Shown one piece after another: positions 16,618 to 25,337 of a DNA stretch of 64,000 nucleotides. The notes below the pieces were generated by a model. That model saw nothing but the letters and a program-made list of their open reading frames with translations, was not told where the DNA came from and searched no databases. Location of the stretch: assembly GCF_024256385.1 (NCBI RefSeq), contig NZ_JAMLFW010000001.1, forward strand, positions 3,038,001 to 3,102,000, read 5' to 3'. The translations under genes and the position numbers were made by a program. Source of the DNA: Anatilimnocola floriformis (GTDB lineage Bacteria > Planctomycetota > Planctomycetia > Pirellulales > Pirellulaceae). Positions within the stretch are counted from its first letter, which is position 1; each line of letters opens with the position of its first letter.

Positions 16618-17004
16618 TCAACCTCCAACCTGCACCGGGCGGATATTAGCCGTCACGGTGTCGCCTTTGCGAAATTTGCTGCGCTGCGACCCGTTGGCGA
16701 TTTGTCCAACGGCTCGATCCGGGCTCGTGGTGCGAACGATGATTTCTCCGAGCAGCTGATTGCCTCTCGACACCTCCATTCGCTGCGATGCTTTTAAGCC
16801 ATCGTCTGAGCCGATCGTTATTTCAACCAGATCACCATCGTTCATGGCGATAATCAGGCCCGAGACGCGCACTGCAAGAACGGTTGACTGCGCCGACTCG
16901 TACGCCAACAGTCGGTCCGCCAGTTTCGAGCGGTCGATCCACCACCGCGTGGCCACCGCGGCAACGAAGATGAGCCAGAAAAGATCTCGCAGGTTGAATC
17001 TCAT
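16618..17004 (-). CDS. Small membrane-anchored protein with a C-terminal beta domain, unknown function
   Basis: 128 residues from the ATG at 17004 (a GTG codon lies just before it). One N-terminal membrane helix (LRDLFWLIFVAAVATRWWI) precedes a short coiled coil (RSKLADRLLAYESAQ) and a domain with strands and glycine turns (GLIIAMNDGDLVEITIGSDD ... RGNQLLGEIIVRTTSPDRAV). The domain resembles beta-barrel segments in MreC-like or secretion-associated proteins, but I cannot assign it. The N-terminal pattern MRFNLRDLFWL is common among planctomycete small membrane proteins. Confidence 0.65.
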   Translation of the reverse strand: MRFNLRDLFWLIFVAAVATRWWIDRSKLADRLLAYESAQSTVLAVRVSGLIIAMNDGDLVEITIGSDDGLKASQRMEVSRGNQLLGEIIVRTTSPDRAVGQIANGSQRSKFRKGDTVTANIRPVQVGG

Positions 17005-17502
17005 CACCGCACGATCTCCTAGCGTGCTTCACTGAAAAAAGCCGCAATAGGGTTCGCATCATCAAGTTGGCTTTATAGCATTGGGCTGGAGTAAAACGCT
17101 TGACAGCCGGCAGTAGAATGTGTACAAATGAACATTATTTAATCCAGTTAGCCACCAGCTTTAGCCAGTTAATACCCGGTACAAATTTCCAAACCCAGGC
17201 AGCGTGTGATCGCCTTGGATTGTTTCCTGCTGCGCACTCAGAAAGGACGACCAATGAGCACCGAAGTCATGGTTCGTCCGTTGCGATTTTCTGCCAGATT
17301 GCCGAGGAGATCACAAGCAAGTTGTAGTGATCGCTCTAAGAAACAGTTGTGGAACTGTTGTAAAAGGGCAGAAAGTGTTGTGAGAAAACGAGGGTGCTTT
17401 TTCGTAAAGCACGGCCCAGGCAGTGGTTGCGAGGTTCAAGAAATTCGCACCACTGTTGTGAACGTCTGGTTGCGAAATGGAGATTCGCAGCCACGGGGAC
17501 GA
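17005..17502. other. Intergenic stretch without supported features
   Basis: About 500 bases between the end of lepA and the start of the small membrane gene, both leftward. Short possible frames here have neither ribosome sites nor protein-like composition. The promoter of the small membrane gene would lie near its right-hand end. Nothing else is seen. Confidence 0.5.
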
Positions 17503-19311
17503 CTACTGCTCGCCGGTGTCGAGCACCGCGAGGAAGGCTTTTTGCGGGATGTCGACCTGACCGATCGACTTCATCCGCTTCTTGCCTTCCTTTTGCTTGG
17601 CCCACAGTTTCTTCTTGCGGGTGATGTCGCCGCCGTAGCACTTGGCCGTGACGTTTTTGCGCATGGCTGGCTTCGTTTCGCGGGCGACGATCCGGCCGCC
17701 GATGGCGGCTTGGATGGCGACCTCGAACATGTGGCGTTCGATTTCTTCCTTCAGTCGCACGCACACGCCGCGGCCGCGGCGCTCGGCGTCGTAGCGATGG
17801 CAGATGACCGAGAGGGCATCGACGCGGACGTTGTTGACCAGAATGTCGAGCTTCACGAGATCGGCGGCCTGATAGCCGATCACTTCGTAATCCATCGTGC
17901 CGTAGCCGCGGGTGGCGCTCTTCAGCTTGTCGTGCAGATCGTAAATGACTTCGGCCAGCGGAATGTCGTAAACGATCATCGTCCGCTGCGGCGAGAGATA
18001 CTCCTGCCGCACGAGAATGCCGCGGCGCTCCTGGCAGAGCTTCATCACGTTGCCGATGAACTCGGCTGGTTGGATCAAATTGACGCGCACGATCGGCTGA
18101 CGGAATTCCTCGATCTGGCCGCTGTCGGGCACATCTTGCGGCTTGTGAATCTGGAAGACCTCGCCGTTCTTATTGAGAATTTCGTAGGTGACGTTCGGCG
18201 CCGTTTGCACCAGGTCGATATTCGATTCGAGTTCGAGGCGCTGTTGCACGATTTCCATGTGCAGCAGCCCGAGAAAACCGCAGCGAAAGCCGAAGCCGAG
18301 CGCATCGCTCGTTTCGGGCTCGAACTCAAAGCTCGGATCATTCATCGAGAGCTTTTCGAGGGCGTCGCGCAGCTCGGTGAACTCCTGGCCATCGGACGGA
18401 TACAGCCCGCAATAAACCATCCGCTTCGGCGGTTTGTAGCCTTCGAGCGCCGGGGCCGCGTTGTCGCCAGCGATCGTCACCGTATCTCCGATGTGGACGA
18501 GCTTCAGCGATTTGATATTGCAGATGATGTAGCCAACTTCGCCGGCCTGCAGCACATCGCAGGCGGTGCGGTTGGGTGTGAATTGGCCGATTTCGAGCAC
18601 TTCGTGCGTGCTGTTGGTGCGGAGAAAGCGGATCTTCATGCCGCGCGTGATGCGGCCTTGAATCAAGCGGAGATAAGTGATCGCGCCGCGATAATCGTCG
18701 TAGTGCGAGTCGAAAACCATCGCCTGCAGCACAGCTTCGGGATCGCCACTCGGCGGCGGAATGCGTTGGATCAAGGCCGCGCACAAATCGCCGATGCCGA
18801 CGCCCGTCTTGGCACTGACTTTCAGCGCATCTTTCGAATCGAGCGCCAGCGTTTGTTCCATTTCCATCAGCACTTCATCGATCCGCGCATTGACGAGGTC
18901 GATCTTGTTGACGGTGGGGACAATCGTCAGGCCGGAGTTCATCGCCGCAAAGGCATTGGCGAGCGTTTGGGCTTCCACACCCTGGGCTGCGTCGACGACG
19001 AGAATCGCCCCTTCGCAGCAAGCCAGCGAGCGCGAAACTTCGTAGTGAAAATCGACGTGCCCGGGCGTATCGATGAGGTTGAGCTCGTACTCCTCCCCTT
19101 CGAACTTATACATCATGCGCACAGCGCGGGCTTTGATCGTGATGCCGCGGTCGCGCTCGAGCTGCATGTCGTCGAGAATCTGATCCTTCATCTCGCGCTT
19201 GGTGATCGTGCCGGTGAATTCCAGCAGGCGGTCGGCGAGCGTGCTCTTGCCGTGGTCGATGTGAGCCACGATGCAGAAGTTGCGAATGTACTTGCAGGGA
19301 ATGGCGGGCAT
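17503..19311 (-). CDS. lepA: Elongation factor 4 (LepA), ribosomal back-translocase GTPase
   Basis: 602 residues, the standard LepA length. G1 is AHIDHGKSTLADRLLE (residues 16-31), G3 is DTPGHVDFHYEVSRSL and G4 is NKIDLVNARIDEV. Domain II follows, then the LepA-specific C-terminal domain with GYGTMDYEVIGYQAADLVKL and the basic end KCYGGDITRKKKLWAKQKEG. The start MPAIPCKYIRNFCIVAHIDH fits homologues. LepA acts on stalled ribosomes in the cytoplasm. The gene follows a ROK kinase gene on the same strand, with an inverted-repeat element in the gap. Confidence 0.97.
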   Translation of the reverse strand: MPAIPCKYIRNFCIVAHIDHGKSTLADRLLEFTGTITKREMKDQILDDMQLERDRGITIKARAVRMMYKFEGEEYELNLIDTPGHVDFHYEVSRSLACCEGAILVVDAAQGVEAQTLANAFAAMNSGLTIVPTVNKIDLVNARIDEVLMEMEQTLALDSKDALKVSAKTGVGIGDLCAALIQRIPPPSGDPEAVLQAMVFDSHYDDYRGAITYLRLIQGRITRGMKIRFLRTNSTHEVLEIGQFTPNRTACDVLQAGEVGYIICNIKSLKLVHIGDTVTIAGDNAAPALEGYKPPKRMVYCGLYPSDGQEFTELRDALEKLSMNDPSFEFEPETSDALGFGFRCGFLGLLHMEIVQQRLELESNIDLVQTAPNVTYEILNKNGEVFQIHKPQDVPDSGQIEEFRQPIVRVNLIQPAEFIGNVMKLCQERRGILVRQEYLSPQRTMIVYDIPLAEVIYDLHDKLKSATRGYGTMDYEVIGYQAADLVKLDILVNNVRVDALSVICHRYDAERRGRGVCVRLKEEIERHMFEVAIQAAIGGRIVARETKPAMRKNVTAKCYGGDITRKKKLWAKQKEGKKRMKSIGQVDIPQKAFLAVLDTGEQ

Positions 19312-19332
19312 AGGTGTTTCAAGTCGTCAGAA

Positions 19333-19437
19333 GTAGCTGAATTCGCCAGAATTCAGTGCAGTCTGTTGCTGCTGTTGCTGCGGGTACGCAGACGTTTACT
19401 GCGAATACGCAGTCTGAATTCTGGCGAATTCAGCTAC
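19333..19437. repeat. 105-bp palindromic element with perfect 24-bp terminal inverted repeats
   Basis: The left arm is 19333-19356 and the right arm 19414-19437; they are exact reverse complements (the left arm begins GTAGCTGAATTCGCCAGAAT). Inside is a smaller perfect hairpin (ACTGCG, AATA, CGCAGT; 19398-19413). The element nearly fills the gap between the ROK kinase and lepA. Such compact palindromes are typical of MITE- or REP-like mobile repeats. It could also act as a transcription or mRNA-stability signal in this operon. No second copy was noticed in the window. Confidence 0.8.
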
Positions 19438-19446
19438 AGAACGTCG

Positions 19447-20484
19447 TCAGGCCTTTTTTCGGTGCCAGGCCAAACGGGCGATGCCGGCAGCGCCGATGTA
19501 GCCGGCTTCCCCCTCCAACAGCGCAAAATCGATGGTAGTACGCTGGGCGGGAATGGGAAAGGCGTGTTGGCGGACGATCGAGCGAACCTGGCCGATAAAT
19601 CGCTCCCCCAGCGGATCGCCGGGCCCGCCAAAATTCATCGCCCCGCCCAGCAAAACGGCCCCCGGATCGATGGTGTGCATCAAACTAATCACGCCAAAGC
19701 CCAGATAAGTAGCCAATTCGTCGATCAGGTCGAGACAAAACTTGTCCCCCTTCTCGGCCTCCTCGGCGATCATTTTGGGCGTGAGAGGCTGGGCGTCGGA
19801 AAGTCGGTTGAGGAGCGAAGTTTTCGGATTTTCGGCCAGCAGGGCTTCGGTGTGTTTGAGCAGGCCCGTCGCACTGCAATAGGCTTCGAGATGGCCCCGT
19901 TTGCCGCAGCCGCACATGCGGGCCGTGGGATTGCAATCGATGACAATGTGGCCGCATTCGCTGCCGTGGCTGTTTTCGCCATCGATCGAGAGATCGCCGA
20001 TGATGATGCCGCCGCCGACGCCCGTGCCCAGCGTGAGGAAGACGATGCTGTGATATTGGGCACCGCGACCGACCCAAAATTCGCCGTACGCGGCCGCATT
20101 GGCATCGTTGGCGTACGAGGTCGGCAGGCCCCACACCTGGCTAACGCGGTCGCGGATCGGAAAGTGGTACCAGTGCGGCAGATTGTGCGGTTCCAGCAGC
20201 ATGCCGCGGGGAATGTCCATCGTCCCCGGCGTGGCTAGGCCGATCGCCGAAAGATCGTTCCGTCCGAGCTCGATGCCCCGCAACATCGCATCGGTCGCGG
20301 CCCGGGCGCGCAAAATGGCCGCTTCGGGCCCTTCTTCCTCGAGCGTGGCGACCTTCGTGAGAGCCAGCGTACGGCCGAGATCATCGACGACACCCAGCTT
20401 GATATTCGTCCCCCCCACGTCGATGCCGAGGAACAACGGCCATTTGGCCTCCGCTGCCGAAACCGTTTTTACATGCGCCGTCAT
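19447..20484 (-). CDS. ROK-family sugar kinase (glucokinase-like)
   Basis: 345 residues from the ATG at 20484. The phosphate-1 ATP motif is FLGIDVGGTNIKLGVV, the catalytic region is ANDANAAAYGEFW (Asp as catalytic base) and the phosphate-2 motif is LTLGTGVGGGIIIG. The ROK zinc site CGCGKRGHLEAYCS is intact. These features identify a ROK kinase such as glucokinase rather than a ROK repressor, since no N-terminal helix-turn-helix is present. It would phosphorylate glucose or a related sugar in the cytoplasm. It is upstream of lepA on the same strand. Confidence 0.9.
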   Translation of the reverse strand: MTAHVKTVSAAEAKWPLFLGIDVGGTNIKLGVVDDLGRTLALTKVATLEEEGPEAAILRARAATDAMLRGIELGRNDLSAIGLATPGTMDIPRGMLLEPHNLPHWYHFPIRDRVSQVWGLPTSYANDANAAAYGEFWVGRGAQYHSIVFLTLGTGVGGGIIIGDLSIDGENSHGSECGHIVIDCNPTARMCGCGKRGHLEAYCSATGLLKHTEALLAENPKTSLLNRLSDAQPLTPKMIAEEAEKGDKFCLDLIDELATYLGFGVISLMHTIDPGAVLLGGAMNFGGPGDPLGERFIGQVRSIVRQHAFPIPAQRTTIDFALLEGEAGYIGAAGIARLAWHRKKA

Positions 20485-20634
20485 TGCCAACCGTCCGTGT
20501 GGGGGAACAGGAACCGTGCGTCAAAGTATAGAAAGCGAGGGCCAAAGCTGCCACGGGCGGATATGCAGTTCCTGTGCCAAGGAGCGTGGTTAAAGGCTGC
20601 TGGCAACTGCGGTTGGAATAGCGATTCAACTCAA

Positions 20635-21579
20635 ATGACTGGGAAGCTTACGACTGTGGTTGCCGCCGACATTTCTGAGAGGCCGATTTCAGCCAAGGCT
20701 GCTGCGGGCATGTCGATGCACTGGCTGCCGCTGATTGTCCTGCCAGCCGGCGTGCTGTTGCTGTTTCCAGCGAGCCAACCGCGGTGGGCGATTATGTGGA
20801 CGCTGTCGGTCGCCGTTTTTGCGGGTTGCAAATGGCTGACCTGGGCGACGGCTTCGCCGACGGACGCCCCTGGGTGGCGGCAGGTCGCATATCTGCTTGC
20901 CTGGCCCGGCCTGGATCCCAACGGCTTTCTGCGGAAGCCGGATCTCGCCCGAGTCGCAGCGCCGACGAGCGGCGAATGGTGGTTCGCAGCGAGCAAGGCG
21001 GTGGCTGGGTTCGCCCTGGTGTTTTTGGTTGCGCGGCGAGTCCCGACTGCGTCGCCTTATCTAGCTGGCTGGCTCGGCATGGCGGGGATCGTTTTCTGCC
21101 TGCACTTTGGCCTGCTGCATTTGCTCTCGTGCGCATGGCGGAGCATCGGCATCGAAGCTAGGCCCCTCATGCATTGGCCGATTGCTGCGATCAGCCTTGC
21201 CGACTTTTGGGCGAATCGCTGGAACACTGCCTTTCGCGATCTGACGCATCGCAGTTTGTTCCGCCCTTTGACATTGTTGATTGGAGCACGTGGCGCGCTG
21301 CTAATCGGATTCCTCTTCAGCGGAGTCATTCACGACGTCGTCATCTCGGGTTCGGCGGGAGCTGGCTGGGGACTGCCGACGCTGTTTTTTGTGATTCAAG
21401 CGACGGGAATATTCTTTGAGCGATCAAAATTGGGAAAGCATTTCGGACTCGCTCGCGGTTGGCGCGGCTGGTTGTTCGCCGCATTGCTGCTGATCGTGCC
21501 GGCGCCTCTGCTCTTCACACCCGTGTTCGTCGAGCGCATTGTGCTTCCCTTCCTGCAAGCGATTGGAGCGATATCGTGA
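20635..21579 (+). CDS. Wax-synthase-like membrane-bound O-acyltransferase (MBOAT_2 type)
   Basis: 314 residues from the ATG at 20635; a second possible start is 20710, just before the first helix. About eight hydrophobic segments are visible. The segment ISLADFWANRWNTAFRDLTH matches the conserved block of the plant wax-synthase-like MBOAT family, and the presumed catalytic His is in LFSGVIHDVVISG. The protein may acylate a lipid or alcohol in the membrane; the substrate is not evident. The stop codon overlaps the GTG start of the next gene, so the two are coupled. Confidence 0.7.
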   Translation: MTGKLTTVVAADISERPISAKAAAGMSMHWLPLIVLPAGVLLLFPASQPRWAIMWTLSVAVFAGCKWLTWATASPTDAPGWRQVAYLLAWPGLDPNGFLRKPDLARVAAPTSGEWWFAASKAVAGFALVFLVARRVPTASPYLAGWLGMAGIVFCLHFGLLHLLSCAWRSIGIEARPLMHWPIAAISLADFWANRWNTAFRDLTHRSLFRPLTLLIGARGALLIGFLFSGVIHDVVISGSAGAGWGLPTLFFVIQATGIFFERSKLGKHFGLARGWRGWLFAALLLIVPAPLLFTPVFVERIVLPFLQAIGAIS

Positions 21580-21992
21580 CTACCGAAACTCTGACCAACC
21601 TGATCTTCACCGCCGGCTGGGCTCAGCTGAGCGTACTGGTCGCGTCTGCCCTCGTGCCGATCCGGTTGAACTGGAAAGAGGAGTTCAAGTCGCTGTCGCC
21701 GCTCCACCGGCAGATGTATTGGGTTTACGGCGGATATGTCGTGCTCTCGATCATAGCGCTCGGAGTGATCGCGGTCGTCAACTCGCGGGAATTGGCAGGC
21801 GGCGGTTTGCTGGCGCGGTCGGTGTGTGCTTACATTGCGACGTTTTGGGGAATTCGCGTCAGTCTGCAGCCGATCCTGCGAGTGAAGGAGCATTTAAAAA
21901 CCTGGTGGCTGTTCGCCGGTTATCATCTGCTGACTGGCTTCTTCCTGTTTTTCGTCGGCGTCTTTAGCTGGGCCGCTTTTCGGCTCACGTAA
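21576..21992 (+). CDS. Four-helix membrane protein coupled to the MBOAT gene, unknown function
   Basis: 138 residues from a GTG at 21576 that overlaps the preceding stop as GTGA, with GGAG eight bases upstream, so this start is preferred to the longer frame. Four hydrophobic segments are visible: near residues 8-26, 46-70, 78-95 and 107-130 (WWLFAGYHLLTGFFLFFVGV). The middle has CAYIATFWGIRVSLQPILRV. It is probably an accessory to the wax-synthase-like protein. No family is recognised. Confidence 0.7.
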   Translation: MTTETLTNLIFTAGWAQLSVLVASALVPIRLNWKEEFKSLSPLHRQMYWVYGGYVVLSIIALGVIAVVNSRELAGGGLLARSVCAYIATFWGIRVSLQPILRVKEHLKTWWLFAGYHLLTGFFLFFVGVFSWAAFRLT

Positions 21993-22039
21993 GATTCGCC
22001 GCCGCTTACATCCGAACGAAGGGACTCAATGGAGGTCTC

Positions 22040-22423
22040 GTGGACGAGTACACGTACGAAATGGATGAGCTGTGCTTTGAAGAAGTGGGTTTCGTCTCGT
22101 TGTGGGTTGGTCAGTCGCTGGTTGAAGACGGTTCGGATTTTCTGCGGGACCAATACCGAGTTGATTTCGCCGATGCGGACTTTCAGGAATGCACAATTCG
22201 CGAGCAGGCGCTGCCGCTCGCCGAATTGCTGGTCGCCATCTCGTGGTCGGAGTCATTTCGCGAGGCCGCACTTGCCGGTGCTCAGCAGGCGGGCTTAACG
22301 GCAGGCCGCTGGCTCATGGCGCAGTTTGATTTTAAGTACGATCCAGCCGTAGCCGAGTTGCGCGAAATGCCACGCGACCCCGTGTTTATCGGAGCCTTCG
22401 AATTCAGCAAAAAGCCTGCGTAA
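22040..22423 (+). CDS. Small acidic protein resembling immunity protein 22 (Imm22)
   Basis: 127 residues starting at a GTG (22040) with a strong GGAGG site five bases before it. The block VGFVSLWVGQSLVEDGSDFL followed by YRVDFADADFQE matches the pattern of the Imm22 family (WVG near the start, then a Tyr and the acidic DFxDxDFxE string). Imm22 proteins usually neutralise polymorphic toxins, but no toxin gene is adjacent here, so it may be an orphan immunity gene or have another task. It stands between the membrane pair and a deacetylase gene on the same strand. Confidence 0.65.
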   Translation: MDEYTYEMDELCFEEVGFVSLWVGQSLVEDGSDFLRDQYRVDFADADFQECTIREQALPLAELLVAISWSESFREAALAGAQQAGLTAGRWLMAQFDFKYDPAVAELREMPRDPVFIGAFEFSKKPA

Positions 22424-22481
22424 GATTCGCCGCTGTCGCTGGTATACTCCTGAAACCGCCCGCGAACCGCAGGAAGAACGT

Positions 22482-23174
22482 ATGCAACTCGACTATCTCG
22501 TCATCGCCCCACATCCCGACGACGCCGAACTCGGCATGGCAGGCGCGATTCTCAAATTCAAAGCCGAAGGCAAAAAGGTCGGCGTGCTCGACCTGACCAG
22601 CGGTGAGCCGACGCCGCATGGCTCGCTAGAAATACGTGCGAAAGAAACGGCGGCGGCGACGGAAATTCTCGGTCTCGATTGGCGGGGAAATCTCGGCCTG
22701 CCGAATCGAAGTTTGGAGCCCACGCTGGAAGCGCGCGCAAAGCTAGCCGGAGTCATTCGTCAGTTGCGGCCGAAGTGGCTGTTCGCGCCCTACTGGGTCG
22801 ATGCCCATCCCGATCACGTTGCGGCGACGCAGCTGATCGAGGCGGCCCGCTTCTGGGCCAAGCTGAGCAAGACCGACATGCCAGGCGAGCCGTTTCATCC
22901 GCAGCGGATTTTCAACTACTACTGCGTCCATCTGAAGCAAGCCGCTCAACCTGCGTTCATTCTCGACATCAGCGAATTCTGGGAAAAGAAACTGGCCTCG
23001 ATCCGCTGCTACGAAAGCCAGTTCATCACCGGCCGCTCGACCGAACCGCCGACATTCATCGACGCGTTGCGCGATGAAGCAGCCTACTGGGGCAAAACCA
23101 TCGGCACGAAATACGGCGAACCATTTGCGGCCCGCGAACCTCTGGGTGTGAAAGGCATGGCGGAATTTATTTAG
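22482..23174 (+). CDS. BshB1-like LmbE/PIG-L N-acetylglucosaminyl deacetylase
   Basis: 230 residues. The zinc site is visible as APHPDDAELGMAG (residues 9-21, with the HPDDxE motif) and WVDAHPDHVAA (HxxH). The block GLDWRGNLGLPNRSLEPTLE and the C-terminal region RCYESQFITGRSTEPPTFID are typical of BshB1 (bacillithiol pathway) rather than general LmbE proteins. The expected reaction is removal of acetate from GlcNAc-malate. No bshA or bshC gene lies nearby, so the pathway assignment rests on similarity alone. The ribosome site GGAAG precedes the ATG. Confidence 0.82.
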   Translation: MQLDYLVIAPHPDDAELGMAGAILKFKAEGKKVGVLDLTSGEPTPHGSLEIRAKETAAATEILGLDWRGNLGLPNRSLEPTLEARAKLAGVIRQLRPKWLFAPYWVDAHPDHVAATQLIEAARFWAKLSKTDMPGEPFHPQRIFNYYCVHLKQAAQPAFILDISEFWEKKLASIRCYESQFITGRSTEPPTFIDALRDEAAYWGKTIGTKYGEPFAAREPLGVKGMAEFI

Positions 23175-23211
23175 TTGGAGTTCTGCTTTTGGCTGGCTGC
23201 ACTGCGACGAA

Positions 23212-23967
23212 CTATTCCATCAGTTCCTTGAGCATGATGTCCCGTCGCAACAGAAACGCCCGTGTCACTTTGTAGTGCTCCGTGTCTTCGTAGGCGATCG
23301 ATTCGATGCCGCGTTCACCGAAGTGGTAGATGTGCGCGTCGGGATAGGCGAGCACGATCGGCGAATGGGTGGCGATGATGAATTGCGAGCCGCGCTGAAC
23401 CAGTTCGTGTAAGGCAGCGAGAAATGCGAGTTGCCGTTGCGGCGAGAGGGCTGCCTCGGGTTCGTCGAGCAGGTACAGACCGTTGCCGCCGAACCGGCTG
23501 GTCATCAAGTTCATAAAGGCTTCGCCGTGCGACTGCTGATGATACGACAGGGCCTGGCTGAACGGGCCCGCGGCGTTTGAGCCGACGTCGTCCAGGTAGC
23601 TGGCGAGGTTATAGAAACTCTCGGCGCGCACGAAGTAACTATCGCTGCGTGCGAGACGCTTGCCGCCGCCGCGGTTCAGCTCGATGTTCTTCCACAGCTC
23701 GTCGTCGTGCGAATCGCGGGTTTTGAACTGAGCATGCCGCCGTGAACCTCCCTCGGCATTGAACCCCTCGGCAAGCGCGATGGCTTCGAGGAGTGTCGAC
23801 TTGCCGGCGCCGTTCTCGCCGACGAAAAAAGTGACGCGCGGATGAAACTGCAACGACTGCAGTTGGCGGATCGTGGGGATCGCGTAGGGAAAGACGTCGA
23901 ACGACGAGACTGAACCCCGCCGCAATGCGATGCCGTGCAGAAATCGGGGCTCGTTTTCCCAGGCCAT
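23212..23967 (-). CDS. RecF/SMC-like AAA family ATPase
   Basis: 251 residues. Walker A is FVGENGAGKSTLLEAIALAE (about residues 48-67), the Q-loop region lies downstream, and Walker B with D-loop is YLLDEPEAALSPQRQLAFLA, followed by the switch His in IIATHSPIVLAYPDA. This is an ABC-type ATPase head without a long coiled coil, like the predicted ATPases related to RecF and OLD. It lies 14 bases after YceH on the same strand, probably in one operon. The partner and substrate are unknown. Confidence 0.85.
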   Translation of the reverse strand: MAWENEPRFLHGIALRRGSVSSFDVFPYAIPTIRQLQSLQFHPRVTFFVGENGAGKSTLLEAIALAEGFNAEGGSRRHAQFKTRDSHDDELWKNIELNRGGGKRLARSDSYFVRAESFYNLASYLDDVGSNAAGPFSQALSYHQQSHGEAFMNLMTSRFGGNGLYLLDEPEAALSPQRQLAFLAALHELVQRGSQFIIATHSPIVLAYPDAHIYHFGERGIESIAYEDTEHYKVTRAFLLRRDIMLKELME

Positions 23968-23981
23968 TCCGATTCCCGCGG

Positions 23982-24752
23982 TTAGGACTTGAGGAATGCT
24001 TCGAGTTGCCGCACTTGCTCGCGCAACCGAGCGACGTCGGCTTGCAGTTCGGTGACTTCCACGCGGAGTTCGGCGAAGTCATCGGCAGTCACGCCGCGAA
24101 CTTGCGGAACGGTAGGTGCGGCCGGAGCGGCGGCAACTGGCGAGGAAGTGACGGGACGGGGAGCGGCCGGCGCCGGACGATCGTCTTCGTACGAACGTTC
24201 AGGGGCCACGTGGTTCTTGTACTGAGCGCGGAGTTCAACGATCTCGCGCTCTTTGTACAAATTGTGCGACACAATCTGGCCACGACCCGGCGGCGATAGT
24301 TCGACCATCAGGTTCTTCTTCAGCAGGCCGTCGACGATGTTCTTCAGCGCACCCTGATCGGCGATCGGCTCCATGCGGGCAGCGCGGGCTCGCAAGTCGC
24401 CGAGCGTTTGTTCGCCACGCAGGAGAAGCTCGGTCATGACCGAGATCTCATACTTGTCGACGCTCAGCCATTCATAAGCGTGGTGCCGGTACTTGGCGAC
24501 GCGGCCACTCCCTTGCACTTCGGTCACCGCGTTGATGGCTCGCAGTTCATCGAGAATCTGCTCGACATCTTCGGGCGAGAGGGTCATCAGCGGTTCGCGA
24601 TTACTTTTCTGGTTGCAACCGGTGACGATGCCGTTGAGCGTCATCGGATAGGCATCGGGCGTGGTCTTCGCTTTTTCAACCAGCACGCCAAAGACCCGCC
24701 GCTGACGCGAGTTCATCGGCTGCCATTGAGGTTTGTTCTCGGTATCGGACAT
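23982..24752 (-). CDS. yceH: YceH-family protein (DUF480)
   Basis: 256 residues. The N-terminal two winged-helix domains match YceH, beginning at NSRQRRVFGVLVEKAKTTPD, then GCNQKSNREPLMTLSPEDVE and LRGEQTLGDLRARAARMEPI. The C-terminus adds a Pro/Ala-rich linker (near 190-225) and a leucine-zipper-like coiled coil (VEVTELQADVARLREQVRQL). YceH proteins are thought to be DNA-binding, but their role is unsettled. It is the first gene of a two-gene unit with the ATPase. Confidence 0.85.
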   Translation of the reverse strand: MSDTENKPQWQPMNSRQRRVFGVLVEKAKTTPDAYPMTLNGIVTGCNQKSNREPLMTLSPEDVEQILDELRAINAVTEVQGSGRVAKYRHHAYEWLSVDKYEISVMTELLLRGEQTLGDLRARAARMEPIADQGALKNIVDGLLKKNLMVELSPPGRGQIVSHNLYKEREIVELRAQYKNHVAPERSYEDDRPAPAAPRPVTSSPVAAAPAAPTVPQVRGVTADDFAELRVEVTELQADVARLREQVRQLEAFLKS

Positions 24753-24776
24753 GGGGAGGCTTTCTATCTCGTTTTG

Positions 24777-25169
24777 TTACTTGGCTTTTTCAAATCCGTC
24801 AGCAATCAGCCGTTGATATCCCGACTTGAGCGGCCGCACATCAAAGCCTTCGGCCTTCAGAAGTTCTGCGCAGCTGAGCGCGCGGTAGCCGGCTTTGCAG
24901 TGCGTATAGATGATTTTGTTCTTGTCGAGCTTCTTGATCAGCTCAGCCCGCTTCGTGGCGTTTTCGAGTTGGGTAGTCGGCAGATGGATGGCGCCATCGA
25001 GATGCCCGAGGTCCCATTCGTCGGGTTCGCGAACGTCCACCATCACGGCTTTGCCCGCCTTGAGGTTTTCTTTGATTGTGTCGATTGAGTCTTGGGAATG
25101 AGTGAGCTTTTGAGCAAAAAGTGGAAGTGAGAATGTCAGAGCGAGTACTAAGGCGATGAAGTATTTCAT
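24777..25169 (-). CDS. Exported single-domain rhodanese-like protein
   Basis: 130 residues from the ATG at 25169, preferred because it has an AGGGA site and starts a signal peptide (MKYFIALVLALTFSLPLFAQ). The rhodanese domain shows VMVDVREPDEWDLGHLDGAI and the active-site loop IIYTHCKAGYRA with its catalytic Cys. It could transfer sulfane sulfur in the periplasm. It ends 24 bases from the start of yceH, which is on the same strand. Confidence 0.85.
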   Translation of the reverse strand: MKYFIALVLALTFSLPLFAQKLTHSQDSIDTIKENLKAGKAVMVDVREPDEWDLGHLDGAIHLPTTQLENATKRAELIKKLDKNKIIYTHCKAGYRALSCAELLKAEGFDVRPLKSGYQRLIADGFEKAK

Positions 25170-25278
25170 GGGATTTTCCCTGGGTTTGTATTTGTTCCCT
25201 CGCCACGTCACGGGGAGAGGATAGTGTGCGGGGCAGAAGTGCAAATAGAGTCGATACCGCTTCGGCCCCTCACCCCGG

Positions 25279-25306
25279 CCCTCTCCCCTGAGTACAGGGG
25301 CGAGGG
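25279..25306. repeat. C/G-rich hairpin of a likely dispersed intergenic repeat
   Basis: CCCTCTCCCCTG, AGTA, CAGGGGCGAGGG forms a stem of eleven pairs with one mismatch and a four-base loop. It lies between the leftward asnS (ends 25338) and the leftward rhodanese gene. Similar CCCCTC...GAGGG sequences occur as dispersed intergenic repeats in many bacterial genomes; whether this genome has more copies cannot be seen here. It could also act as a terminator, but lacks a T-run. Confidence 0.5.
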
Positions 25307-25337
25307 AGTAATTCAATTCAAATGCTATTCGCTGCGA

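Noticed and set aside
17206-20238. Open frame of about 1010 codons on the plus strand opposite lepA and the ROK kinase
   Set aside because: It is the mirror of two well-identified genes. Its translation has low-complexity His/Asp-rich composition and no domain.
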